Shown here piece by piece: positions 25,397 through 33,789 of a stretch of 64,000 nucleotides of DNA (within the stretch, counting starts at the first letter, position 1; each line of letters begins with the position of its first letter). Source of the stretch: Vibrio splendidus. Its GTDB lineage: Bacteria > Pseudomonadota > Gammaproteobacteria > Enterobacterales > Vibrionaceae. A program made the translations under genes and the position numbers. The notes under the pieces are model-generated. The model saw only the letters and a list, made by a program, of their open reading frames with translations. It searched no databases and was not told the DNA's origin. The DNA lies in contig NZ_MCUN01000054.1 in the NCBI RefSeq assembly GCF_002873455.1, forward strand, positions 310,001-374,000. Reading direction: 5' to 3'.

Positions 25397-26440
25397 ATGC
25401 AGGAATTGCGATTTGTACTCATTATTGTTGGCGCATTAGCTATCGCCGCATTATTGTTCCATGGTCTATGGACGAGTAAAAAAGAAGGGAAAGCAAAGTT
25501 TGGAGATAAGCCGCTTGGTAAGCTTGATAACGATAGCTTAAATGAAGCCGAAACGATCCCAAACCGTTCATTCGCCCCAGAAGACGATTTTGAGATAATC
25601 CGAAAAGAGCGTAAAGAGCCGGATTTTGCAGTCTCACCATCTGAAATTGATCCGCTGATTGACTCAGATCCACTTACAGCGCCACAAACGAAAGAAGTTA
25701 TCGAAGACGACATCGAATTGAATGATCTTCCTTCCTTCAGCGTTAAAGAAGAACCCATTCAGATCGAGAGTGAACCTGAAGACATACAAGAGGCCACTGA
25801 AGCAGAGGTTCCAAGCTTTGAATTGACTGACGAGCAAAAAGAAAGTCATGCTGGTTTTCAAGAGCAGTACGGTTCGTTTGAAGAAGCTTCTGATTCGGTT
25901 ACCGAGCCACTCGCTCCCAGTGAATCATTGACGCCAAGTGAACCGCTTGTGGAGAAAGAAGTCGTTGCTTCACAAAGCCCCGCGCCTACAGAAGAAGTTA
26001 AGCCAGATGAAGAACTTGGCCTAGACGTTATTGTTCTCAATGTTCACTGTGCTGGAGAGATCCCATTTGTGGGTACTGAACTTTTCCGTAGCATGGAGAA
26101 CAACGGTTTAACTTATGGTGAGATGTCTATCTACCACTGCTTTGCACAATCTAGCGATGAGCCAAAAGTTATTTTCAGTATTGCGAACATGATGCAGCCG
26201 GGAACTCTAGAACATGATGATCCTGCTGATTTTACAACCAAAGGTATTTCGTTCTTCATGACGCTGCCTTGTTATGGTCAAGCTGATCAGAACTTCAATG
26301 TAATGCTAAGTGCAGCACAGAAAATTGCTGATGATATGGGCGGAAACGTTTTGGACGAGTCACGTAACTTAATGACACCCAATCGCTTGTCTGACTACCG
26401 TAAGCAAATCAGAGACTTTATGACGGCAGCCAACGCCTAG
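25397..26440 (+). CDS. zipA: Cell division protein ZipA
   Basis: A 347-residue division protein that tethers FtsZ to the inner membrane. The N-terminal helix (LRFVLIIVGALAIAALLFHG, residues 4-23) is followed by a basic patch, then a long acidic and proline-containing linker (about 50-210), then the C-terminal ZipA FtsZ-binding domain (210-345; LGLDVIVLNVHC, FCLP-like MTLPCYGQ). It diverges from cysZ and is followed by ligA after a terminator and 92 bp, as in E. coli. Confidence 0.95.
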   Translation: MQELRFVLIIVGALAIAALLFHGLWTSKKEGKAKFGDKPLGKLDNDSLNEAETIPNRSFAPEDDFEIIRKERKEPDFAVSPSEIDPLIDSDPLTAPQTKEVIEDDIELNDLPSFSVKEEPIQIESEPEDIQEATEAEVPSFELTDEQKESHAGFQEQYGSFEEASDSVTEPLAPSESLTPSEPLVEKEVVASQSPAPTEEVKPDEELGLDVIVLNVHCAGEIPFVGTELFRSMENNGLTYGEMSIYHCFAQSSDEPKVIFSIANMMQPGTLEHDDPADFTTKGISFFMTLPCYGQADQNFNVMLSAAQKIADDMGGNVLDESRNLMTPNRLSDYRKQIRDFMTAANA

Positions 26441-26480
26441 CCGTCTTGTTTAGCCTTATAAATAATCTATATTTATAGAA

Positions 26481-26505
26481 AAGGGCTCCTAAGGGAGCCC
26501 TTTTT
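26481..26505 (+). terminator. Terminator after zipA
   Basis: Stem AAGGGCTCC / GGAGCCCTT with a 4-nt loop and T5, in the 92-bp gap before ligA. Confidence 0.85.
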
Positions 26506-26532
26506 GATATTTCAATCACGACAGAGAATGAT

Positions 26533-28545
26533 ATGAAAGAATCGATTCAAGTTACCTTAGAGCAGTTAAGAGAAACTCTGCACTATCATGCCGTTCGTTA
26601 TTACGTAGAAGATAGCCCCGAGGTTCCTGATGTTGAGTACGATCGATTAATGCAACAGTTGCTAAAAATCGAAGAAGAGAACCCAGAGCTTGTGACGGTG
26701 GATTCGCCTAGCCAACGTGTCGGTGGGCAGCCTTTAGATGGGTTTACGCAAGTGACTCATGAGATCCCAATGCTTTCTCTGGACAATGCATTCTCTGATG
26801 AAGATTTGGATGCGTTTAATAAGCGAATGTCTGATAGAGCACCAAGCGCGAATCTTAAGACCTTCTGTTGTGAGCCTAAGCTTGATGGTTTAGCGGTAAG
26901 CCTACTCTATGTGAATGGCACTTTAGTTCAGGCAGCGACACGTGGTGATGGTGCGACGGGTGAAAACATTACTGAAAACGTGCGTACGATCAGCTCTATT
27001 CCGCTTAAGTTACAAGGTGAAGGTTGGCCAGAACGTATTGAAGTCCGTGGCGAAGTGTTTATGCCAAAAGCGGGCTTCGACAAATTGAATGAACTGGCAT
27101 TGAAGAAAGGCGAGAAGGTCTTTGTGAACCCACGTAATGCCGCCGCGGGCAGTTTACGTCAGCTTGATTCTCGCATTACAGCGAAGCGTCCATTAGCTTT
27201 TTACGCTTACAGTGTCGGTGTTGTGCAAGGGGGGGAGCTTTCAAATAGCCACTATCAACGTTTCCTACAACTGAAAGGTTGGGGTTTACCTATGTGCCCT
27301 GAGACTAAGCAACTGAGCTCGCTTGAGGATGTAAAGGCGTACTATCAAGATATTATGACTCGTCGTGACGCCTTGGCTTATGAGATTGATGGGGTGGTGA
27401 TTAAGGTTGATGACATTGCCGCACAAGAAGCTCTCGGCTTTGTTGCACGAGCACCTCGTTGGGCGATTGCTTATAAGTTCCCAGCTCAAGAAGAGATCAC
27501 GTTACTTAACGATGTTGAGTTCCAGGTTGGTCGTACAGGCGCAATTACACCAGTAGCTAAACTGGAACCTATCTTCGTTGGTGGTGTGACGGTAAGTAAT
27601 GCCACGCTGCACAACGCTGATGAGATTACTCGTTTAGGTGTGAAAGTCGGAGACAGCGTAATCATTCGTCGTGCCGGTGACGTTATTCCGCAAATTGTGG
27701 CTGTTGTACTTGATCGCCGTCCTGAGACCGCTCGAGACATTGTATTCCCTGATGCTTGCCCAGTATGTAACTCTGCAGTTGAGCGCGTAGAAGGCGAAGC
27801 TGTAGCGCGTTGTACTGGTGGCTTGGTCTGTCAGGCACAACGTAAAGAAGCGCTTAAGCATTTTGTGTCGAGAAAGGCTCTGGATGTTGATGGACTTGGC
27901 GTAAAAGTGATAGAGCAGCTTGTCGACCGTGAAATGGTAGAAACTCCAGCCGATCTATTTAAGTTAAGTGCTGGCGTGATTACGGTTCTTGATCGTATGG
28001 GGCCTAAATCGGCACAGAATGTAGTGAGTGCGCTTAATAAAGCCAAAGACACGACATTAGCGCGTTTCCTTTATTCTCTAGGGATTCGAGAAGTGGGTGA
28101 AGCGACGGCTATGAATTTAGCTCAGCACTTTAAGACGCTGGAGTTGGTTCAAGCTGCAACCCATGAACAGTTGGTTGAAGTGTCAGATATTGGTGACATC
28201 GTAGCAAGTCACCTCACGAGCTTCTTCTCACAAGAGAAAAATAGAGCCGTAGTCGAGCAGTTGCTAGAGCTTGGTGTTAACTGGCCTGCAATCGAAGAAG
28301 CTGCAGATGATCAAGAACTGCCATTAGAAGGTAAGGTGGTCGTGTTGACGGGTTCATTATCTCAATTAGGTCGTAGTGAAGCGAAAGCTGCTTTACAGGC
28401 TTTAGGTGCAAAAGTAACCGGTAGCGTATCTAAGAAAACGGATATCTTATTCGCTGGTGAAGCCGCGGGTTCTAAATTAACTAAAGCACAAGATTTAGGC
28501 ATCGAAATAAGAACGGAAGAAGATCTAATTGCTCTTATCTCGTAA
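26533..28545 (+). CDS. ligA: NAD-dependent DNA ligase
   Basis: A 670-residue ligase that seals nicks in replication and repair using NAD. The adenylated lysine K116 is in CEPKLDGLAV; the Ia domain for NMN binding is at the N-terminus (YYVEDSPEVPDVEYD). The zinc site has CPVCNS and a later Cys pair (C..GGLVC), helix-hairpin-helix repeats lie at about 460-570, and a C-terminal BRCT domain (GKVVVLTGSLSQLGR) runs to the end. Length equals E. coli LigA (671). Probably transcribed from its own promoter between the terminator and its start. Confidence 0.97.
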   Translation: MKESIQVTLEQLRETLHYHAVRYYVEDSPEVPDVEYDRLMQQLLKIEEENPELVTVDSPSQRVGGQPLDGFTQVTHEIPMLSLDNAFSDEDLDAFNKRMSDRAPSANLKTFCCEPKLDGLAVSLLYVNGTLVQAATRGDGATGENITENVRTISSIPLKLQGEGWPERIEVRGEVFMPKAGFDKLNELALKKGEKVFVNPRNAAAGSLRQLDSRITAKRPLAFYAYSVGVVQGGELSNSHYQRFLQLKGWGLPMCPETKQLSSLEDVKAYYQDIMTRRDALAYEIDGVVIKVDDIAAQEALGFVARAPRWAIAYKFPAQEEITLLNDVEFQVGRTGAITPVAKLEPIFVGGVTVSNATLHNADEITRLGVKVGDSVIIRRAGDVIPQIVAVVLDRRPETARDIVFPDACPVCNSAVERVEGEAVARCTGGLVCQAQRKEALKHFVSRKALDVDGLGVKVIEQLVDREMVETPADLFKLSAGVITVLDRMGPKSAQNVVSALNKAKDTTLARFLYSLGIREVGEATAMNLAQHFKTLELVQAATHEQLVEVSDIGDIVASHLTSFFSQEKNRAVVEQLLELGVNWPAIEEAADDQELPLEGKVVVLTGSLSQLGRSEAKAALQALGAKVTGSVSKKTDILFAGEAAGSKLTKAQDLGIEIRTEEDLIALIS

Positions 28546-28568
28546 GTAAATCAAGGTAAAAAAAGCTC

Positions 28569-28601
28569 AAAGGCACTTCTTACAAGGGAGTGCCTTTTTT
28601 G
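28569..28601 (+). terminator. Terminator after ligA
   Basis: Stem AAAGGCACT / AGTGCCTTT with a ~10-nt loop and T6. Confidence 0.85.
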
Positions 28602-28810
28602 TGTCTGATATAAAAATGATGGCTTTTTAATTGTTGAGAATTTTGTACCTATACGAACTATCAAATCAGGACAGTGATGGCGTTCAACATTAATGAAATG
28701 TCGTTCCAGTTGTATCAAAAATGCGAGTCACTTCTATCTTTATAAAGGGTGGTTGTCATTAAATATTTGATTTTTATTGTTTTTATTATTTTTAACTGCG
28801 AGCTTTGCAA

Positions 28811-28832
28811 TTTATCGATCTGGATCACTAAG
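28811..28832 (+). promoter_or_regulatory. Weak CRP-like site upstream of the porin gene
   Basis: The core GATCTGGATCAC matches the centre of the CRP consensus (TGTGATCTAGATCACA), but the left half TGTGA is poorly conserved. Treat as a candidate only. Confidence 0.35.
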
Positions 28833-29069
28833 TACCTAATAAATTTGCACCAACTCATATTTTTTTAGATGAAAATTAAGTTCTCATTGATCTTTTTGAG
28901 GGCGAAGTTAGTCTTAATGCCATGGATGCACACGATGTGTATAACCAGAAAGGAAATAGAGAATTCGAGTTTAGGGTTCTCAAACAAGAAAAGGTATTTC
29001 TCTCTACGGCGGCCAACTTTAGGCGGGAAATATTCAAACAGCTATATCCATTTTTAGGAGTTTTATTCC

Positions 29070-30215
29070 ATGGAAAACAAAATTTTCAAACGTACTCTAT
29101 TAGGTGCAACGGTTGCACTTTTATCGACAGGCGTAATGGCGAAAGAAGTTGGTATCAACTCTGATTTCAACGTTGACGTATACGGTGTTGCAGCTATCTC
29201 TCTAGTTAACTACAACACAACAGATCAAGATGACAAGAGCAGCGGTTATGTGGTTGAAAACGAATCTCGTATCGGCTTCCGCGCTCATAAAGATATGTTT
29301 GATGATGTATTAATCACAATGCAAATCGAGTCAGGTTACGTAGATAGTACAGACTGGGGTCATGGCGGCGTTTCAGGTGGTGTGCTTGGTTTCCGTGATA
29401 CGTTCGTTGGCGCTTCTGGCTCTTGGGGTAACCTTCGTGTAGGTCGTGTTCTTACGCCACTATACGAAATTGTCGACTGGCCATACTCTAACCCTGGTCT
29501 AGGCTCTGTATTCGATTGGGGCGGCATCAACGGTCACTACGATCGTCAATCTAACCAAGTACGTTATGATTCGCCAAAATTCGGTGGTTTCTCTTTTGCA
29601 GCTTCTGTCGGTCGTGATGATAATGACAACGGTGGTGGTGCAGCGACACGTGATGCTAGCTTCGTGGGCGCAAGTGCTAAATACAGCTTTGAAAAGATAA
29701 CTTTCATGGGGGGAGTTGAATCTGGGACTCGTGTAACCGCAGACACTGCAAAATCTTGTGTGTTTGACCCTGATGCTCCAGGTACGCCTGATTGTACAGC
29801 AGCTGTAGCTGGTTATGATGATGATACGTTTGCATACATTGTTGGCTTTGAAGCAAGCCTACCGGCAGGCTTTGGTATTGCAGCAGCATACAAAGGCGAA
29901 GAAATTGATAACGGTACTCGTAAGTATACCCAAGATTCATACTCAATTATTGGTCAATACTGGAACGGTCCATGGGGCTTTAAACTAGGCTACGCAGCGA
30001 ATGATGATGCAGAGTTATCTGGTAAAACTGCTTCAAATTCATCGCTAAAAGCTAGTGCAACAGATAAGAGTGATACTATTTCTGGTCAGCTTATGTACGT
30101 AAACAATGGTTTTGTACCTTACCTACGTGTAGCAAGCCGTAGCTTTACTGATAATGACCGTGGTGAAGTATCATCAGATATCGTAACTCGTATCGGTCTT
30201 GAATACGGTTTCTAA
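29070..30215 (+). CDS. Outer-membrane porin, Gram-negative general porin type
   Basis: A 381-residue beta-barrel porin. A signal peptide (MENKIFKRTLLGATVALLSTGVMAK) is cleaved after VMA; the mature protein shows alternating strands (FNVDVYGVAAISL, RIGFRAHKDMFDD, NLRVGRVLTPLYE), and the C-terminal Phe of EYGF is the BAM signal. Two cysteines in a probable loop (SCVFDPDAPGTPDC) could pair, which is unusual for porins. It resembles OmpU/Porin_4 types. A specific substrate, such as chitooligosaccharides, cannot be read from the sequence. It lies between ligA and a lipoprotein gene and has a long upstream region. ToxR control is a possibility in vibrios but was not seen. Confidence 0.88.
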   Translation: MENKIFKRTLLGATVALLSTGVMAKEVGINSDFNVDVYGVAAISLVNYNTTDQDDKSSGYVVENESRIGFRAHKDMFDDVLITMQIESGYVDSTDWGHGGVSGGVLGFRDTFVGASGSWGNLRVGRVLTPLYEIVDWPYSNPGLGSVFDWGGINGHYDRQSNQVRYDSPKFGGFSFAASVGRDDNDNGGGAATRDASFVGASAKYSFEKITFMGGVESGTRVTADTAKSCVFDPDAPGTPDCTAAVAGYDDDTFAYIVGFEASLPAGFGIAAAYKGEEIDNGTRKYTQDSYSIIGQYWNGPWGFKLGYAANDDAELSGKTASNSSLKASATDKSDTISGQLMYVNNGFVPYLRVASRSFTDNDRGEVSSDIVTRIGLEYGF

Positions 30216-30251
30216 GCTAGAGTTATCTGCTTAAACTGTTATATAAGAATC

Positions 30252-30283
30252 AAAACGCTGGTAAATTTTTTGCCAGCGTTTTT
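30252..30283 (+). terminator. Terminator after the porin gene
   Basis: Stem AAACGCTGG / CCAGCGTTT with a 10-nt loop and T-run, placed only 29 bp before the next gene. Confidence 0.9.
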
Positions 30284-30311
30284 CCATAGTGAACATAAGG
30301 AATTAGTCATA

Positions 30312-31115
30312 ATGAATAAAGTTAGTGTAGTTGTATTATCATTATTTTTGGGAGCTTGTAGTTCACTCGATTCACAAAGTAATTTTGCAGACTCAGTTGC
30401 TGATGTGCAGCCCAAAGGTGGTTACGTCCAAGTTACGGGTCAATCCTACGTAGCTGAAAACAGATCAAATGTAGGGGCGGACATACTTAAGTCATCGCTC
30501 TATTTTACATACAACAAAGAATTGACACAGAATACAGCACCAGAATCTTCAATCACTATGGACGTTAGTTACTTTCAAAGTTACAAAGAGTACGAAACCG
30601 TTAGCTTTTTTGGTAAGACAATAGAGCTCGAAGAAAGACAAGTTCCAAGAGAGAGCTGCAGCGAACACTGCACAAAGACTCAATACATTAAATTTCCATT
30701 GAGCGAAGCTGACATCCAGCAAGCAAGAGAAAATAACTTAGAATTTACGCTTGATGGACAAAACTCAGTCATGAGTACAACTTTCATTGTGCCGAAAGCG
30801 TATATCGACACAATCTATAACGGCGCAAATAATCATACTGCGATCGCGGTTGCCCCGGTCGCACTTCCTGTAGCAACGGTTGTTGCTGAAAAACCAAAAG
30901 CTTCTCAAGCTCAAGATATGGTGACTTACTGGTATGGGCAAGCAACAAAAGAAGAGCAGTCTGCAGTAACAGATTGGGCATTCCAAAATCGTAAGAACGC
31001 TTCTCCAGCATCAATTGAAGGCTCAAAAGAAATCGAAATGGTTTCATATTGGTTCAATAAACTAGACAGTGAAGAAAAATCTCAAACTATGATTTGGCTG
31101 TTAGAGCAAGAGTAA
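30312..31115 (+). CDS. Lipoprotein of unknown function with C-terminal repeat
   Basis: A 267-residue lipoprotein. I use the ATG at 30312 (MNKVSVVVL) with AAGGA upstream; the ORF can extend to 30270, inside the preceding terminator. The lipobox is LGAC (Cys ~16). Residues ~40-180 form a strand-rich domain with a Cys pair (SCSEHC). The last ~75 residues hold two related units: MVTYWYGQATKEEQSAVTDW and MVSYWFNKLDSEEKSQTMIW. The unit pattern (M-x2-YW-x5-x-EE/EK-x5-W) resembles the C-terminal helix of YccT/DUF2057-type proteins, though the rest does not look like that family. Function unknown. Confidence 0.75.
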   Translation: MNKVSVVVLSLFLGACSSLDSQSNFADSVADVQPKGGYVQVTGQSYVAENRSNVGADILKSSLYFTYNKELTQNTAPESSITMDVSYFQSYKEYETVSFFGKTIELEERQVPRESCSEHCTKTQYIKFPLSEADIQQARENNLEFTLDGQNSVMSTTFIVPKAYIDTIYNGANNHTAIAVAPVALPVATVVAEKPKASQAQDMVTYWYGQATKEEQSAVTDWAFQNRKNASPASIEGSKEIEMVSYWFNKLDSEEKSQTMIWLLEQE

Positions 31116-31148
31116 GCCTCTAACGTGAGTCTCTAGCTATGTTTTTCA

Positions 31149-31184
31149 ACCGCAGTATTGTATAACAGCAGTACTGCGGTTTTT
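31149..31184 (+). terminator. Terminator after the lipoprotein gene
   Basis: Stem ACCGCAGTA / TACTGCGGT with an AT-rich loop and T4-5. Confidence 0.85.
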
Positions 31185-31237
31185 CGTTTTAGGTCGCGCT
31201 CTTTGTTTTCGGTAACGTTTTAATTGTAGGTAATAGA

Positions 31238-31630
31238 GTGAATATTGGTGAAGTAGCTAAACGTGTTGGTACAACAGCGAAATCCATTCGTTTTTATGAA
31301 AGTAAAGGCATGATGAGCCCTCCGCATCGTTCCGATAATGGTTATAGGCAATACGGCGAGATTCACATCGAACAGTTAGAGTTTGTGCTTAGAGCTAAAA
31401 TGGTTGGATTTACGCTTGATGAGTGTAAGGCGCTTGTTGAGCTAGCAATGAATCCCAACAGAGAAAGCTACGAAGTAAAAAAGAAAGCAACGCAGAAGTT
31501 AGATGAAATAGAGTTGAAGCTTGCCGAACTCAATAAGATGAAGGCTCAGTTGCAATCTTGGGTGCATGATTGCCCAGGAGATACCTCTACCGAATGTCCG
31601 ATTCTAAATAATCTATCTGGCCGTAGTTAG
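31238..31630 (+). CDS. cueR: Copper(I)-responsive MerR-family regulator CueR
   Basis: A 130-residue MerR-type activator. The N-terminal winged helix (MNIGEVAKRVGTTAKSIRFYE) and a dimerisation helix (~80-108) are followed by the metal loop: Cys112 and Cys120 in CPGDTSTEC, and Ser77 in NRESYE, the residues that define monovalent-metal (Cu, Ag, Au) sensors in E. coli CueR. The start is a GTG at 31238. No copA, cueO or metallochaperone lies beside it, so its targets are elsewhere. Converges on a small secreted protein gene. Confidence 0.92.
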   Translation: MNIGEVAKRVGTTAKSIRFYESKGMMSPPHRSDNGYRQYGEIHIEQLEFVLRAKMVGFTLDECKALVELAMNPNRESYEVKKKATQKLDEIELKLAELNKMKAQLQSWVHDCPGDTSTECPILNNLSGRS

Positions 31631-31652
31631 GCTGTTTCAGTTATAAATAGTC

Positions 31653-31683
31653 GTCAGGCCGCAAATTATATTATTAGCCTGAC
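31653..31683. terminator. Possible terminator between cueR and the small exported gene
   Basis: Arms GTCAGGC / GCCTGAC around a 17-nt AT-rich loop in a converging-gene gap. The tail is weakly T-rich, so this is tentative. Confidence 0.5.
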
Positions 31684-31695
31684 TTTACTCACTTA

Positions 31696-31875
31696 TCACA
31701 GCACTTTTCCGCCGTAATGTTTACAGATCAACAGTGGCACATGAGTGACCGAGTTACCATCTGAACACTTAACAATTGGCCCCATATTTCCATTGCCCGG
31801 GGACTGAGTCCCTGCAATAGCGCTTCCAAACGACAGGCTGAACATAGCTGTTAAAATTATTAGAATATGTCTCAT
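31696..31875 (-). CDS. Small exported protein (59 aa), unknown
   Basis: A short gene with the ATG at 31875 preceded by GGAG; the longer ORF start at 31926 lacks such a site. The product has a clear signal peptide (MRHILIILTAMFSLSFGSAIA) and a mature part of about 38 residues with two cysteines (VKCSDG and LLICKHYGG) that could form a disulfide. It contains a Gly/Asn-rich start (TQSPGNGNMGP). I do not recognise a family. It converges on cueR; its own promoter region is A+T-rich. Confidence 0.6.
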   Translation of the reverse strand: MRHILIILTAMFSLSFGSAIAGTQSPGNGNMGPIVKCSDGNSVTHVPLLICKHYGGKVL

Positions 31876-32195
31876 ACGAACTCCGTTAGGTTTATCTCTG
31901 ATTGAGATAAATGAAAGTATGGACAAGGAAAAGAAAATTTCAAAAACCGGACGGACTTAACATTTTTAATAATTATAATTAAGCAAGAGTCGGGCTAACA
32001 TATTCATATGCATATTGGATAGGAAATCAGACTTTCTTATACCTTTTTAGCTAAATCAAACATTTTAGCTTTACGAAATAAGAACTTATTTTTTTTTCAA
32101 TTCAATCTATCATAATGATAAATAGAATATTCTTTGTCATCTAAGGCTGCCAAAGCCTACATTGATCGATAATGTAGGCTTTATATATCAATTGA
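31876..32195. other. A+T-rich gap upstream of the small exported gene (320 bp)
   Basis: No ORF. It contains the promoter of the minus-strand small gene and, at its right end, the nfeD hairpin at 32152-32182. The A+T content is visibly higher than in flanking genes. Confidence 0.5.
32152..32182 (-). terminator. Terminator of the SPFH-nfeD operon
   Basis: Perfect arms AAAGCCTACATT / AATGTAGGCTTT with a 7-nt loop, 14 bp after the nfeD stop on the minus strand. The T-run is short, so confidence is moderate. Confidence 0.6.
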
Positions 32196-32645
32196 CTATA
32201 AAGGATGGATTATTAGAATTATTCCGTCTAAGGCCACAATCTTAATTTCTGTGCCTGATGGGATATCTTGGCTGGCTCTTGCTGACCAAGAAGAGTCTCC
32301 GACCTTAATTCGACAGTTGCCTCTTTTGACGTCTTCGGTAAGAAAAACAGTTTGCCCTACAAGTTGTTTTTCTCTTTGATTTAGCTCTCGCCCAGCGTCT
32401 GACTGCTTATCATTAGATAACTGCCTTCTCCACCATAACCAAGTGGTGATGAGCGAGAAGCTAGCGAATGATAGCCATTGCATCTGCCAACCCAGTGGTA
32501 ATGCACCCAAAAGAGCCCCGACGAGCATCGCTGATATACCAATCCAAAGAAAGTAACCAGCCGTTCCGATAAGCTCAAGAGCCAATAGTGCTAGACCAAA
32601 CGCCAACCAATGCCAGTGGTTTACTTGTTCTAGTAATTCGACCAT
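32196..32645 (-). CDS. NfeD-family membrane protein
   Basis: A 149-residue protein with three hydrophobic helices (about 12-30, 34-50, 54-70) and a C-terminal OB-fold soluble domain (~88-148; GQTVFLTEDVKRGNCRIKVG). This is the short NfeD1b type that pairs with SPFH proteins. It starts 3 bp after the SPFH gene stop, so the two form an operon. In E. coli the pair is qmcA-ybbK; NfeD proteins are thought to assist membrane microdomain organisation or quality control, with no proven reaction. Confidence 0.87.
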   Translation of the reverse strand: MVELLEQVNHWHWLAFGLALLALELIGTAGYFLWIGISAMLVGALLGALPLGWQMQWLSFASFSLITTWLWWRRQLSNDKQSDAGRELNQREKQLVGQTVFLTEDVKRGNCRIKVGDSSWSARASQDIPSGTEIKIVALDGIILIIHPL

Positions 32646-32648
32646 AAG

Positions 32649-33578
32649 TTAGTCCTTACTGCCTTTGTCATTGCTTTGTGCAAACATCTCGGCGATGCCT
32701 GCGACTGAGCCCATTAGCCCTGTCGCCTCTAACGGTAACATAATGATCTTACCGTTTTCTGCTTGGCCAATCGATTTCAGAGCATCAGTATAGCCTTGTG
32801 CGATGAAGTAGTTGACGGCTTGCATGTCGCCTTGAGCAATCGCGTTTGATACCATCTCTGTCGCTTTAGCTTCTGCTTCTGCTGCACGTTCACGAGCTTC
32901 GGCTTGCAGGATTGCTGCTTGCTTTTGGCCTTCCGCTTTTAAGATTTCTGATTGCTTATGACCTTCGGCTTTTAGGATCTCAGCTTGTCTTACGCCCTCT
33001 GCCTCTAAAATATCAGCACGCTTGTTACGTTCGGCTTTCATTTGAGCGTTCATCGCTGCGGTTAGATCCGCTGGTGGCTGCACGTCTTTGATCTCGATAC
33101 GTGTAACTTTGACACCCCAAGGGTTTGTTGCTTCATCGACGATGTTTAGCAGCTTAGTATTGATCATGTCACGCTGGCTGAGCATCTCATCCAACTCCAT
33201 AGATCCGAGCACGGTACGGATGTTAGTGAGGGTCAAATTACGGATAGCGTGTTCAAGGTCGTTGACCTCGTAGGTTGCTTTGGGCGCATCAATAACTTGA
33301 ACAAAACAAACTGCATCAATCATGACATTGGCGTTGTCTTTTGAAATGACTTCCTGAGCTGGAATATCCAGCACACGTTCCATCATGCTGATTTTTTGAC
33401 CAACTTTGTCAATAAATGGAATGATTAGGTTCAAGCCTGGTTGGAGGGTGTGTGTGTAGCGACCGAAACGTTCGACAGTCCAGTTATTGCCCTGTGGAAC
33501 GGTTTTGACACCAGCGAAAATAAAGAGCAGTACGACGGCAGTAAAGACGCCAATAGTAATCAATGTATCAATAGGCAT
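32649..33578 (-). CDS. SPFH/band-7 membrane protein (QmcA-like)
   Basis: A 309-residue stomatin/prohibitin-type protein. The ATG at 33578 (MPIDTLITIG) has AAAGGA upstream; an extended start at 33623 adds 15 unlikely residues. It has an N-terminal transmembrane helix (~5-24), the SPFH domain (~30-190), then a helical part with repeated EAEGxRQAEILKAEGxKQ units (~200-245). It is the partner of the NfeD gene 3 bp downstream. It likely forms oligomeric membrane scaffolds, as QmcA does with FtsH-type proteases (family knowledge). Confidence 0.9.
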   Translation of the reverse strand: MPIDTLITIGVFTAVVLLFIFAGVKTVPQGNNWTVERFGRYTHTLQPGLNLIIPFIDKVGQKISMMERVLDIPAQEVISKDNANVMIDAVCFVQVIDAPKATYEVNDLEHAIRNLTLTNIRTVLGSMELDEMLSQRDMINTKLLNIVDEATNPWGVKVTRIEIKDVQPPADLTAAMNAQMKAERNKRADILEAEGVRQAEILKAEGHKQSEILKAEGQKQAAILQAEARERAAEAEAKATEMVSNAIAQGDMQAVNYFIAQGYTDALKSIGQAENGKIIMLPLEATGLMGSVAGIAEMFAQSNDKGSKD

Positions 33579-33663
33579 ACGAAATCCTTTGCAAGTGTGA
33601 GTTTTTGATAGTTCTTTACTCATACTGGCTCATATTTAAAATTCGAGCAAATTTATAAACGAG

Positions 33664-33700
33664 AAATGGGCCATAAAACCTTGATTTTATGACCCATTTT
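33664..33700 (-). terminator. Hairpin after cnoX
   Basis: Arms AAATGGG.CATAAAA / TTTTATG.CCCATTT with one mismatch, 90 bp after the cnoX stop on the minus strand and before the SPFH start. The T-run is weak. Confidence 0.6.
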
Positions 33701-33789
33701 ACTTTGTGTTATGCGATAAGATTGCTGAGGTTTCTATCATTTATCAGCGTGACTTTTCCTCAGTACTTATCAACTTGTTAGCGTTCGAA

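Larger units (their letters stand above)
28546..29069. other. Intergenic region ligA-porin (524 bp)
   Basis: After the ligA terminator there is A+T-rich sequence, a CRP-like core (CGATCTGGATCACT at 28816-28829) and about 200 bp that would be a long leader of the porin mRNA if transcription starts near that site. A 62-codon ORF (28869-29057) lacks a ribosome-binding site and family signs, so I do not call it. Confidence 0.55.

Noticed and set aside
28869..29057. Small ORF in front of the porin gene
   Set aside because: No Shine-Dalgarno, odd composition (many K, R, S, F) and overlap with a second frame; likely leader sequence by chance open.
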